A DNA stretch of 40,230 nt from an uncultured SAR116 cluster alpha proteobacterium (GTDB taxonomy: Bacteria > Pseudomonadota > Alphaproteobacteria > Puniceispirillales > Marisalimonadaceae): positions 1-40,230 of the forward strand of contig CACNEF010000009.1 of the NCBI GenBank assembly GCA_902619485.1, given 5' to 3'. This document shows, in pieces, positions 10,657 through 18,911 of this stretch (the stretch's first letter is position 1; each line of letters starts with the position of its first letter). Both the position numbers and the translations under genes were made by a program. The notes below the pieces were generated by a model. The model ran no database searches and was not told where the DNA came from. It was given only the letters and a program-made list of their open reading frames with translations.

Positions 10657-11700
10657 TTATGGAGACCAAGAGATAATTTTTTTTTTTTGATCTTTAATAT
10701 TTTCTTTATTTTTCATCTTTACTATAAACTTTTGTAATTCTCTAATCAGGTAAGTAATATTTTTTCCTGAAACTGAAGAGATATTAATAACATTATCTAC
10801 ATTGAGTTTTTTTAAAATTTCTTTCGCAGACTTAATTTTTTTATCTTCAACAGCGTCGCATTTTGTTAAGACTAAGATTTGTTTTTTCTTCGACAAATTA
10901 GTATCATATGCTTCAATTTCACGAATAATAGTAAGGTAATCTTTTTTAATATCTTTAGAAGTAACGTCTATTAGATGCAATAATCCTTGGCAACGTTCAA
11001 CATGACCTAAAAATCTATGGCCTAAGCCAGATCCTTCATGAGCACCTTCTATTAATCCAGGAATATCCGCTATTACAAATTCCATATTATCCTGGTTTAC
11101 TACTCCAAGATTTGGATGCAATGTTGTAAAAGGGTAGTCGGCTATTTTAGGTTTGGCTGCAGTAATTCTGGAAAGTAATGTGCTTTTACCTGCATTAGGT
11201 AGTCCAATTAAGCCTATATCAGCTATTAATTTTAGTCTAAGCCAAATCCATTTTTCTTCTAATGGACCTCCAGGTTGTGCTTTTCTTGGTGCTTGATTAA
11301 CAGAGGTTTTAAAAAAAGCGTTACCTTTACCTCCTTCACCTCCTTTAGCTAAAACAATTTTTTGCCCAATTTCCGTCATATCAGCTAATATAAAATTATT
11401 TGTTTCGTCTAATATCTGTGTTCCAATGGGAAGCCTTAGAACAATATCTTTGCCACTTATTCCACTTCTATCTCTTCCTTTGCCACCTTCTCCAGGTCTG
11501 GCTTTGAAATGTTGTTGATAACGAAAATCTATTAGTGTATTAAGACCATCGGAACACAAAGCTATAACATCGCCCCCTCGTCCACCATTACCTCCATCTG
11601 GTCCACCAAAAGGAACATTTGCTTCTCTTCTAAAAGAAATAGATCCAGGTCCACCATGCCCACTAGCTATATAGATTTTAGCTTGATCTAAAAACTTCAT
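10657..11700 (-). CDS. obgE: Obg-family GTPase, ribosome assembly
   Basis: Essential GTPase that acts in late 50S subunit assembly. The glycine-rich Obg fold covers about 1-158 (GGPGGDG-like repeats such as [13 protein letters not shown]). The G domain follows with G1 GLPNAGKS (166-173), the switch region [13 protein letters not shown]3 DIPGLIEGA (212-220) and G4 TKCD. The 347-aa length lacks the long C-terminal extension seen in some homologues. It lies directly downstream of rplU-rpmA, a very conserved order. Confidence 0.97.
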   Translation of the reverse strand: MKFLDQAKIYIASGHGGPGSISFRREANVPFGGPDGGNGGRGGDVIALCSDGLNTLIDFRYQQHFKARPGEGGKGRDRSGISGKDIVLRLPIGTQILDETNNFILADMTEIGQKIVLAKGGEGGKGNAFFKTSVNQAPRKAQPGGPLEEKWIWLRLKLIADIGLIGLPNAGKSTLLSRITAAKPKIADYPFTTLHPNLGVVNQDNMEFVIADIPGLIEGAHEGSGLGHRFLGHVERCQGLLHLIDVTSKDIKKDYLTIIREIEAYDTNLSKKKQILVLTKCDAVEDKKIKSAKEILKKLNVDNVINISSVSGKNITYLIRELQKFIVKMKNKENIKDQKKKIISWSP

Positions 11701-11740
11701 TATAAAACCCTAATATATAGCATTCTAGATGAAAAGAGTT

Positions 11741-11774
11741 AAAATAAAAAAGGAATAGCTAATAAAGCTATTCC
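11741..11774 (-). terminator. Rho-independent terminator after rpmA
   Basis: On the minus strand a 9-bp perfect stem (GGAATAGCT / AGCTATTCC, bases 11766-11774 and 11752-11760) with a 5-base loop is followed by a T-rich tail (complement of 11741-11751). It lies 25 bases after the rpmA stop and before obgE. It should end or thin out rplU-rpmA transcripts, leaving lower read-through into obgE-proB-proA. Confidence 0.8.
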
Positions 11775-11798
11775 AAGTTTCAAATAATAATGGTTTAA

Positions 11799-12068
11799 TT
11801 ATTCAGCTGCTTGTTTGATTGGCTCAACAGAAACAAACATTTTTTTTCCTGTATGTTCTTTAAACTTTACATGACCATCTATAAGTGAAAAAATTGTATG
11901 ATCCTTACCCATTCCAACGTTTAATCCTGGGTGATACTTAGTACCACGTTGTCTAATTATAATATTTCCAGCAACGACTGCTTCACTGCCAAATTTTTTA
12001 ACACCCAATCTTCTTCCTGCTGAGTCTCTACCATTTCTAGAACTACCGCCTGCTTTTTTATGTGCCAT
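11799..12068 (-). CDS. rpmA: 50S ribosomal protein bL27
   Basis: Ribosomal protein near the peptidyl-transferase centre. The 89-residue sequence begins [16 protein letters not shown] and continues with RRLGVKKFG and [10 protein letters not shown], which is bL27. The N-terminus starts directly with the mature-type AHKK, so there is no cleavable Firmicutes-type leader. It lies 11 bases downstream of rplU and is followed by a terminator. Confidence 0.98.
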   Translation of the reverse strand: MAHKKAGGSSRNGRDSAGRRLGVKKFGSEAVVAGNIIIRQRGTKYHPGLNVGMGKDHTIFSLIDGHVKFKEHTGKKMFVSVEPIKQAAE

Positions 12069-12079
12069 TTGTTAATCCT

Positions 12080-12643
12080 TTACTGTTTTTTAGTAGTTGT
12101 TTTTTTTGCTTTAGTAGTAGTTTTTGTTTTACCTTTTTTTTCAGGTTTAATTGAAGCCGATTTCGTTTTTGTTTCAGTTATCTTACTTGCAGTTGTTTTA
12201 TCTTTAACTACTTTTTTTACTTTTTCTTCAACTACGTCTGACTTAGATACGGGTTTTGGTTTAGTCCCAGCTTTAGTCTTTTTTTCTGTTGTTTTAGCTG
12301 TAGCTTTTATTGGTATTAACTTAGACCCACCAGTTTCAGCTATATCAATTATTTTAAGAAGTGTTAGTTCTTGTTTATGACCTTGTTTTCTTCTACTATT
12401 CTTTCTTCTTCGCTTATATATCATTGTAATTTTTGGACCACGAGTTTGTCTTATAACTTGTGCCATTACCGCAGCATCATTAATAAGTGGAGTTCCCAGT
12501 GTTACCTTTTTGCCATCACCTAACATTAATACATCATTAAGCACTAGTTGATCACCATCGTTAACGTTAAGTCTTTCAACTAAAACTACATCTTCTTTTT
12601 GAACACGATATTGTTTTCCACCGGTTTTAACTACTGCATACAT
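12080..12643 (-). CDS. rplU: 50S ribosomal protein bL21 with long Lys/Thr-rich tail
   Basis: Ribosomal protein bL21. Residues 1-103 are the ordinary bL21 domain (MYAVVKTGGKQYRV at the start, YKRRRKNSRRKQGHKQ at 76-91). The remaining 85 or so residues form a low-complexity tail rich in Lys, Thr and Ala (for example KTKTTTKAKKTTTKKQ at the end), so the protein is 187 aa against a usual length near 100. The tail is probably disordered and highly basic. It is the first gene of the rplU-rpmA unit and has a strong promoter upstream. Confidence 0.96.
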   Translation of the reverse strand: MYAVVKTGGKQYRVQKEDVVLVERLNVNDGDQLVLNDVLMLGDGKKVTLGTPLINDAAVMAQVIRQTRGPKITMIYKRRRKNSRRKQGHKQELTLLKIIDIAETGGSKLIPIKATAKTTEKKTKAGTKPKPVSKSDVVEEKVKKVVKDKTTASKITETKTKSASIKPEKKGKTKTTTKAKKTTTKKQ

Positions 12644-12671
12644 CTTTATAATCCGATAATTAATTAATATA

Positions 12672-12706
12672 ATGATTATTTAAATACAAATTATTAAAAT
12701 AATCAT
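12672..12706 (-). promoter_or_regulatory. Stem-loop in the rplU leader
   Basis: In the presumed 5' leader of rplU, ATGATTATTT and its exact inverse AAATAATCAT (12672-12681 and 12697-12706) can form a 10-bp stem with a 15-base loop, about 30 bases ahead of the start codon. Leader structures that mediate autoregulation are known for several ribosomal-protein operons, including bL21 leaders in other groups. Whether this one acts that way is inference, and the stem is A+T-rich and weak. Confidence 0.4.
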
Positions 12707-12723
12707 ATCTAAATTGTCTAGGG

Positions 12724-12751
12724 AATATAGCTTGATACTGTAATCTGTCAA
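12724..12751 (-). promoter_or_regulatory. Sigma-70-like promoter for rplU-rpmA
   Basis: On the minus strand a perfect -35 hexamer TTGACA (complement of 12746-12751) is followed after 16 bases by TATATT (complement of 12724-12729), five of six matches to the -10 consensus. Transcription would start near 12717, giving a leader of about 75 bases before rplU. This is the best promoter match I see in the window. Confidence 0.7.
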
Positions 12752-12799
12752 GTTTTAAGATCATGTAAATTACATTCTATTAAACAATTTTCTAATTAT

Positions 12800-13678
12800 T
12801 TATTTTTTTATAAATAGGGCTGGATCTAAGCGTTCAGAAAACCAATTGATTCTCCAATCTAAGTGAGGTCCTGTGGATCTTCCAGTTGATCCAACTTCAC
12901 CAATTTTTTGATTTTTATTTATTTTGTCTCCAACTTTTACATTTATAGAAGACAAATGAGAATATACTGAAGTTACCCCGTGTCCATGATCTAACATTAC
13001 AGTTCCGCCTGTATAATATAAGTCTTTTTCTGCCATTCTTACTATAGCTTCTGTGGGAGCAAATATATCAGTTCCCTCTGAAGCAGCTATGTCAATGCCA
13101 TAATGTGGACGTTTTGGTTTTCCATTAAGTATTCTTTGACTACCAAAAACGCCAGAAATTATACCTTTAGTAGGCCAATCAAACTTTTGAAATATAAAAT
13201 CTACATCACTATCTAAACTTCTAACTTTTTTAATTACTTTATTTTCTTTTTTAATTCTATCCCAAAAAGACTTGGGTGGGGTCACCATTTTTTTTTCAAG
13301 GCCATTAATAACTTGAGTTTTATATATTCTTTGTTTTATATCTAATTTTTTCAAAATCCAATTTTGATTGATAAAAAAATATAAATTAGCTTCTTTAGGA
13401 TGATCTCTTCCAAAACCAATTACAAAACTTCCGTCGGAAGTTTTTCTCAAAACTTTTTCTTTAAATTTAATATTTAGATCTTTATTAATTTTACCTTTTA
13501 CCAGACCACCTTGAACAAAATTACCTTCAAGTATGATTTTGGTATCATTAATATTTATAATTAAATTATTTGTTGCAAAGCAAGGAGATATTTTCAGTAA
13601 TAAAAAGATTAATATCAATTTAATACAGTTTAAATGCACTTTTTTAATCAAATTGGGAAAGTTTTTAATTTTTAACAT
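12800..13678 (-). CDS. M23-family peptidase (LytM-type), secreted
   Basis: A 292-aa exported protein with an N-terminal hydrophobic segment (about 19-35, LILIFLLLKI) and a C-terminal M23 (LytM) domain from about 165. Zinc-site motifs are PHYGID (His192, Asp196), YSHLSS (His241) and GPHLDWRINW (His272). In classic M23 enzymes the last motif is HxH; here the second His is Asp274, a variant I believe recurs in a proteobacterial subfamily. It would cut peptidoglycan cross-links or act as a hydrolase activator. It begins 2 bases after the livM stop, so it shares the transporter transcript, though function probably links it to the cell wall. Confidence 0.85.
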   Translation of the reverse strand: MLKIKNFPNLIKKVHLNCIKLILIFLLLKISPCFATNNLIININDTKIILEGNFVQGGLVKGKINKDLNIKFKEKVLRKTSDGSFVIGFGRDHPKEANLYFFINQNWILKKLDIKQRIYKTQVINGLEKKMVTPPKSFWDRIKKENKVIKKVRSLDSDVDFIFQKFDWPTKGIISGVFGSQRILNGKPKRPHYGIDIAASEGTDIFAPTEAIVRMAEKDLYYTGGTVMLDHGHGVTSVYSHLSSINVKVGDKINKNQKIGEVGSTGRSTGPHLDWRINWFSERLDPALFIKK

Positions 13679-13680
13679 AA

Positions 13681-14994
13681 TTAACGTTTCACCTCAGGTA
13701 TTAGGCCTTTAGGGGCAAACCTTAATGTGATCAATAAAATCATACCCATGAATATCAGCCTTATATGAGCGGCATTTTCTAACAAGTGACTTTTAATTAT
13801 GTTTGCATCAGATATGTGTGTAGTAATTTGAGATATAAACCATAAACCTAATGGTTCAGACTGTACCCAAAAAAACCAAATTAAAAATCCACCAATTATT
13901 GAACCAAAATTATTTCCAGAACCTCCTATAATTACCATTATCCAGATTAAAAAAGTAAATCTTAAAGGTTGATAAGTAACAGGTGTAAACTGTCCATCTA
14001 GAGTGGTTAACATTGCACCGGCTATTCCAATAATTGCAGATCCAATTACAAAAACTTGTAAATGTCTTGTTTTTATATCTTTTCCCATTGCATTAGCAGA
14101 AACTTCATTGTCTCTAATTGCCCTCATCATTCTGCCCCAGGGAGATTTTTGGGCAATTTCTAACAAAAGCAAAATTCCAATTAAAATCACAAGAAAGATA
14201 CAAGAATATGAGAGTTTTACTATAATTGAAGAAATTTCAGAAACAGGGATGTTGAAAAATTTAGTTAACTCTAAAACCCATGGTTCAGATTGAAGGTCAA
14301 TCTCATAAGGAACTGGTCTTGGAAGTCCATTAACATTCTTAACACCTCTTGAGAGCCAATCTTCATTTTTAAGTATATATATAATAATCTCAGAAATTCC
14401 TAAGGTAGCAATTGCAAGGTAATCAGATCTTAGACCCAATGAAATTTTACCAATGAAGTATGCTATAAAAGCAGCTAACAAACCACCTATTGGCCACGAT
14501 ATAATTACAGGTAAATCAAGTCCTCCTAAATAGCCAGTTTTTGCTGGCTCTATTGCCTCTATTGCTTTTATTGGAGAGTCAATAATATATCTCATCAAAA
14601 AATAACCAAGTATAATTAATAGGAAATTTATTATGTATTTCTTTTTTTTGCTTAGTCCAGATTTCAACCAAACTAAAATTGAAAAAATAATTGATGATAT
14701 AAATATAACTATTCCAAAAAGAATATAAATTGCACCTGCATCCCATGCTTTAGCGGTTGGTGGCATTGACACTATAATATTTGCTAGTCCTCCTAAAGCA
14801 GCAAAACCCATCACACCAAAATTAACTATTCCTGCATTTCCCCACTGAATATTAATTCCTAATGACATTATTGAAGAAATTATACATAAATTAAAAATAG
14901 TAAGAGCTAGATTCCAGCTTTGAAAAAATCCTACAAATGCAATTAAAATAAACATACTTAAAAAAAGTAAAATAATATGTTGTTTATCTTGCAT
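13681..14994 (-). CDS. livM: Branched-chain amino acid-type ABC transporter permease (LivM-like)
   Basis: Inner-membrane permease (437 aa) of a LivM-type ABC importer, with about ten hydrophobic segments. Family landmarks are SLGINIQWGNAGIVNFG near residue 45, SLGLRSDYLAIATLGISE in the middle, and the EAA-like cytoplasmic loop SPWGRMMRAIRDNE followed by GIAGAML. A lysine-rich insertion (SGLSKKKKY) with an additional membrane segment lies at about 111-140. It is the last transporter gene of the operon. Substrates of this family include branched-chain amino acids, amides and urea, and the exact one cannot be read here. Confidence 0.9.
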   Translation of the reverse strand: MQDKQHIILLFLSMFILIAFVGFFQSWNLALTIFNLCIISSIMSLGINIQWGNAGIVNFGVMGFAALGGLANIIVSMPPTAKAWDAGAIYILFGIVIFISSIIFSILVWLKSGLSKKKKYIINFLLIILGYFLMRYIIDSPIKAIEAIEPAKTGYLGGLDLPVIISWPIGGLLAAFIAYFIGKISLGLRSDYLAIATLGISEIIIYILKNEDWLSRGVKNVNGLPRPVPYEIDLQSEPWVLELTKFFNIPVSEISSIIVKLSYSCIFLVILIGILLLLEIAQKSPWGRMMRAIRDNEVSANAMGKDIKTRHLQVFVIGSAIIGIAGAMLTTLDGQFTPVTYQPLRFTFLIWIMVIIGGSGNNFGSIIGGFLIWFFWVQSEPLGLWFISQITTHISDANIIKSHLLENAAHIRLIFMGMILLITLRFAPKGLIPEVKR

Positions 14995-15017
14995 GTGACT
15001 TTCCTATTAATTCTTTT

Positions 15018-16031
15018 TTATTCTATGATTTTACCTTTATAGATACCAGTTGGCTTAATTAATAAAACCAATACAAGTATAATAAATGAAACTGCAATTT
15101 TGTAATCAGTAGAAAGGATTTGTAATAATCCATTGGGTAAAAAATTATCTGTAAGAATGTAAAAGAAGAATTTTTTATATGCAAATGTAATGAGTAATTC
15201 AGAAAAAGAAATTACAAATCCCCCTATAATTGCACCTATAGGATTACCAACGCCACCAACTATGGCTGCTGCAAATATCGGTAACACTAGATGTAAATAA
15301 GTAAATGGTTTGTAACTTTTATCTAGGCCATACAAAGTTCCAGCAACACAGGCTAATGTGCCAGTAATTATCCACGTAATTACAACTATTCTTTCAGGAT
15401 TAATACCTGACAAAAGTGCAAGTTCTTGATTGTCTGAATAAGCTCTCATTGACTTGCCTGTTTTTGTTTTATTTAAAAACCAAAAAAGAAGAACTACTAA
15501 TATGATTGTTAAAATTATTGTTACACCTTGAGTAGATTTTATAGTAAGTCCTTCATCAAAACCAGTTAACATTTTAAAATCTTTTGCTTTTAAAATAAAT
15601 CTTTCCCCATCCATAAAATTTTTATCACCTGGCCCAATTATGAATCTTATTAAGCCACCAGTAAAAAACATGACTCCTATAGAAACTATTAATGCAATTA
15701 CACTTTTGGATTTTTGTTGGCGATAAAATTTAAAAACAAATTTATCAACTAATAAACAATAAATTATTGTAAAAATTATACTCAATGGCAAAACTATTAT
15801 TGCGGTAGGAAAAGTACCAAATTTAATATTACTATCTAAGAATACCCACGTTAAGATTATAGTACTCATTGTGCCAAAAGACATGAACTCTCCATGTGCA
15901 AAGTTAGAGAATCTTAGAACAGTATAAACGATCGTTATTCCTAAAGCTCCAAGAGCTAATTGGCTACCATAAGTTAAACCTGGAAAAATTATATAGTTAG
16001 TAATTAAAATAAAACTGTTTAAAAATTCCAT
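15018..16031 (-). CDS. livH: Branched-chain amino acid-type ABC transporter permease (LivH-like)
   Basis: Second inner-membrane permease (337 aa) of the Liv-type importer, pairing with the LivM-like protein. Typical segments include YGSQLALGALGITIVYTVLRFSNFAHGEF near the N-terminus, the cytoplasmic loop TKTGKSMRAYSDNQELA that docks with the ATPases, and FAAAIVGGVGNPIGAIIGG near the C-terminus. It lies between the livF and livM genes with a 5-base spacer to livF, the expected order. Confidence 0.92.
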   Translation of the reverse strand: MEFLNSFILITNYIIFPGLTYGSQLALGALGITIVYTVLRFSNFAHGEFMSFGTMSTIILTWVFLDSNIKFGTFPTAIIVLPLSIIFTIIYCLLVDKFVFKFYRQQKSKSVIALIVSIGVMFFTGGLIRFIIGPGDKNFMDGERFILKAKDFKMLTGFDEGLTIKSTQGVTIILTIILVVLLFWFLNKTKTGKSMRAYSDNQELALLSGINPERIVVITWIITGTLACVAGTLYGLDKSYKPFTYLHLVLPIFAAAIVGGVGNPIGAIIGGFVISFSELLITFAYKKFFFYILTDNFLPNGLLQILSTDYKIAVSFIILVLVLLIKPTGIYKGKIIE

Positions 16032-16036
16032 TAAAA

Positions 16037-16741
16037 TTACCCTCCTAGGAAAGCTTGTCTTACTTTCTTATTTGAAAGAAGTGCTTTCCCAGTATCAGTG
16101 TAGAGATTTTTACCTTGATTTAATACAAAGCCTAGGTCAGATATTTCTAAAGCTTGTTTGGCATTTTGTTCTACCATAAGAACAGCTGTACCTTGTTGTG
16201 CTATTTCTACAATTTTTTGAAATAAGCTTTCCATCACTATAGGAGATACTCCAGCAGATGGTTCATCAAGCATCAAGACTTTTGGTTTTGTCATTAGGGC
16301 TCTACCAACCGCAACTTGTTGTCGTTGTCCTCCAGATAACTCACCAGCTTGTTGATTTCTTTTTTCTTTCAAAACAGGGAAAAGGTCATAAACATAATCC
16401 AAAATATCTGAAAAATCCTCGTTTTGAATAAATGCGCCCATTTCTAAGTTTTCTTGTACTGATAATGTTGGGAATATGTTATTAGTCTGGGGAACATAAC
16501 CCATTCCCTTTAGAACTCTCTCTTGAGGAAGAAGGTTAGTAATATCTTCATTATCTAGAAATATTTTACCCAACCTTATTTTGAGTAATCCAAATATTGA
16601 CTTCATAGCAGTCGATTTGCCTGCACCATTAGGTCCAACTATAGAGGCTATCTTTCCTTTCTCAACACCAACTGTACATTCTGATAAGATATCATCGGTG
16701 TCATATCCACATGTAATGTTTTTCCCATGTAATAAATACAT
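16037..16741 (-). CDS. livF: Branched-chain amino acid-type ABC transporter ATPase (LivF-like)
   Basis: Cytoplasmic ATPase (234 aa) that powers the Liv-type importer. Walker A GPNGAGKS (36-43), Q-loop region YVPQTNNIFP, ABC signature LSGGQ (135-139) and Walker B VLMLDE (155-160) are all intact, followed by the H-loop in VLMVEQNAKQ. That last segment (VEQN) separates LivF from LivG, which has EHD. Confidence 0.94.
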   Translation of the reverse strand: MYLLHGKNITCGYDTDDILSECTVGVEKGKIASIVGPNGAGKSTAMKSIFGLLKIRLGKIFLDNEDITNLLPQERVLKGMGYVPQTNNIFPTLSVQENLEMGAFIQNEDFSDILDYVYDLFPVLKEKRNQQAGELSGGQRQQVAVGRALMTKPKVLMLDEPSAGVSPIVMESLFQKIVEIAQQGTAVLMVEQNAKQALEISDLGFVLNQGKNLYTDTGKALLSNKKVRQAFLGG

Positions 16742-16756
16742 TAAAAGACCTTTTAT

Positions 16757-17512
16757 CTAACTACTACCAAGATATACTTCAATTACTTTTTCATTTTCTT
16801 TAACATTAGAAATAGTGTCTTCCATCAAAATTGCACCTTCAGCCATCACAATTATAGGGTTACATAATTTACTGATGAATTCTATGTCATGCTCAATCAT
16901 ACAAAAAGTATAATTTAATTCTTTGTTAAGTCTTAAAATAGCGTCACCAATGTTGTTTAGTAAGCTTCTGTTAACACCAGCGCCTACCTCATCTAATAAA
17001 ACAATTTTTGGTTTAACCATCATTGTTCTTCCTAGTTCTAATAATTTTTTTTGTCCTCCTGATAAATTTCCTGCGTATTCATTGGATAAATGTTTTAACT
17101 GCAAAAAATCCATCACCTCATCTGCTTTTTTAGATATTTCATTTTCTTCTATCTTTATTTTTTGAGGAGATATCCAAGTTTGCAAAATTGATTCTCCTGT
17201 TTGGTTAGGAGGGACCATCATGAGATTATCTTTCACAGTTAAAGAAGAAAATTCATGTGCAATTTGAAAAGTTCTTAGAATTCCAAGATTAAATAGTTGA
17301 TGAGGTTCATTACCAGTTATATTAATATTATCTAATGTTATTTCACCAGAATCAGGTTTAATTGATCCGCTAATAACATTAAATAAAGTAGTCTTACCAG
17401 CACCATTAGGTCCTATTAATGCAGTTACAGATCCCTGTTTTACATCAATAGAAACGTTATTAATGGCTTTTATGCCGCCAAAACTTTTGTATAGGTTTTT
17501 GATACTTAGCAT
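16757..17512 (-). CDS. livG: Branched-chain amino acid-type ABC transporter ATPase (LivG-like)
   Basis: Second ATPase (251 aa) of the importer. Walker A GPNGAGKT (34-41), the LivG-typical ILRTFQIAHEF (78-88), signature LSGGQ (150-154), Walker B IVLLDE (170-175) and MIEHDIEFI are visible. The residue after the Walker B glutamate is Val (DEVGAGV) rather than the usual Pro. It is first after the binding-protein gene, from which it is separated by a stem-loop. Confidence 0.94.
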   Translation of the reverse strand: MLSIKNLYKSFGGIKAINNVSIDVKQGSVTALIGPNGAGKTTLFNVISGSIKPDSGEITLDNINITGNEPHQLFNLGILRTFQIAHEFSSLTVKDNLMMVPPNQTGESILQTWISPQKIKIEENEISKKADEVMDFLQLKHLSNEYAGNLSGGQKKLLELGRTMMVKPKIVLLDEVGAGVNRSLLNNIGDAILRLNKELNYTFCMIEHDIEFISKLCNPIIVMAEGAILMEDTISNVKENEKVIEVYLGSS

Positions 17513-17530
17513 CTTAGACTTAATAAGATA

Positions 17531-17553
17531 GGCTTAAGGTTTAACCTTAAGCC
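17531..17553 (-). terminator. Stem-loop between livK and livG
   Basis: A 9-bp perfect stem (GGCTTAAGG / CCTTAAGCC, 17531-17539 and 17545-17553) with a 5-base loop lies about 10 bases after the livK stop. The tail on the minus strand (TATCTTATT) is only moderately T-rich, so this is more likely a leaky terminator or a 3'-end stabiliser that keeps livK mRNA in excess over the permease and ATPase messages, as described for malE-malF in enterobacteria. Confidence 0.6.
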
Positions 17554-17562
17554 CATTATTTT

Positions 17563-18789
17563 TTATCTATAACCTACTTTATTAGTTTTTTGGTTATCAA
17601 TTAAGATTTCTGCAAAACTACCAGCGGATTCTCCTGAACCTACTAGCTCTAAAGCTGTGGCACCTACGTAGTCAATATCTTTACCTTCTTTTATCAACTT
17701 AATAGCTTTACTAAGTTCTCCAGGAAAAATTTTCTCTCCTGGAGCGTTGGCTATATCCATAATATTATTTTTGAATACATTACTATCAGTTGAATTTGCG
17801 GCTTGCATTGCTAGCATTATCAAAGCAGCAGCGTCATATGACTCTGGGCCGTAAGGTCCTGACTCAAAACCTGCTGCTTTTGCTAATTCAGCATATTTTG
17901 CATTACCTGGGCTATCAGTCCCAGGAACTGATCCGATAGAACCATTTAAAGCTGGTCCAATTGCTTTAGGAAGGGAGTCACCAATCATGCCATCTGGCAA
18001 GAAAAACTTGTTAAAAGCATCGGCATCAAGAGATGCTTGAATAATACCTTTACCACCTTGATCTAAATAGCCAGCAACAATTAGTATATCTCCTGATGCT
18101 TGTGCTAAAGCAGCAACCTCAGAACTATAGTCACCTTTTCCGTCTTCATGAGATGCAGTTATTGTTATTTTACCACCTTTAGCTTCATAATTTTTCTTAA
18201 TACTAGCAGCTAAACCCTTACCATAATCATTATTGGTGTGAGTTAGAGCCGCAGATTTGAAACCTTTTTCCATTAATAGGTCAGCAATTACTTCTCCTTG
18301 TCTGGCATCAGAAGGAGCTGTTCTAAAAAACAAGTCATTATCTGGTTCTGTTGAAAGTGCAGGTGATGTGGCAGACGGAGAAATCATAAGAACTCCGTTA
18401 GGCATTGCTACATTCTTAAGAACGGCTGTTGTTACACCAGAGCAATCTGCTCCCATTATGGCATTGATTTTATCTGAAGTGATTAATCTTTCTGCAGCGG
18501 CTTGAGCAGCAGCAGCATCAACACAAGTTGAATCTGCTCTTACAGCAGTTACTTGACTAGATCCCTCAAATAACTCACCTGATTTATTAACTTCATCAAT
18601 TGCCAATTCAGCGCTTTTCGCCATTACTGGAGCTAAAGACTCAATTGGGCCTGTGAAACCTAGTATAATTCCAATTTTTATATTTTTATCTGCAACCTTT
18701 TCAGTTTTGGTTGCGTCTTGGATGTATAAAAATACTCCCACAACAATTAGACCAGCTATTAGAAATACTGGTAATAAATTTTTTTTCAT
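17563..18789 (-). CDS. livK: Periplasmic binding protein, Liv/amide ABC transporter
   Basis: Type I periplasmic binding protein (408 aa) that captures the substrate for the downstream LivGFHM system. An N-terminal hydrophobic stretch (about 5-23, LPVFLIAGLIVVGVFLYI) acts as signal or anchor; no lipobox Cys is visible. The mature part starts IKIGIILGFTGPIESLAP, the family opening, and has SPSATSPALS and NDYGKGLA in ligand-site regions. A pair of Cys (in DSTCVDA and GADCSGV) could form the conserved disulfide. The ATG follows GGAGAAAC. Among Liv-type proteins the ligand could be an amino acid or an amide, and I cannot choose. Confidence 0.9.
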   Translation of the reverse strand: MKKNLLPVFLIAGLIVVGVFLYIQDATKTEKVADKNIKIGIILGFTGPIESLAPVMAKSAELAIDEVNKSGELFEGSSQVTAVRADSTCVDAAAAQAAAERLITSDKINAIMGADCSGVTTAVLKNVAMPNGVLMISPSATSPALSTEPDNDLFFRTAPSDARQGEVIADLLMEKGFKSAALTHTNNDYGKGLAASIKKNYEAKGGKITITASHEDGKGDYSSEVAALAQASGDILIVAGYLDQGGKGIIQASLDADAFNKFFLPDGMIGDSLPKAIGPALNGSIGSVPGTDSPGNAKYAELAKAAGFESGPYGPESYDAAALIMLAMQAANSTDSNVFKNNIMDIANAPGEKIFPGELSKAIKLIKEGKDIDYVGATALELVGSGESAGSFAEILIDNQKTNKVGYR

Positions 18790-18911
18790 TGTGTTTCTCC
18801 ATAATTATTACATTTTCTTTTTAACTAAAAGAGAGTGATTTAGCGAATCAAATTTAATATTGTAAAAAAATTAAAGTTTGTAATAAAATCAATTATTATT
18901 GTTTTACTAAG

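Noticed and set aside
12060-12380. 106-aa hydrophobic frame opposite rplU
   Set aside because: Its Val/Phe/Leu-rich sequence is just the complement of the Lys/Thr/Ala-rich bL21 tail.
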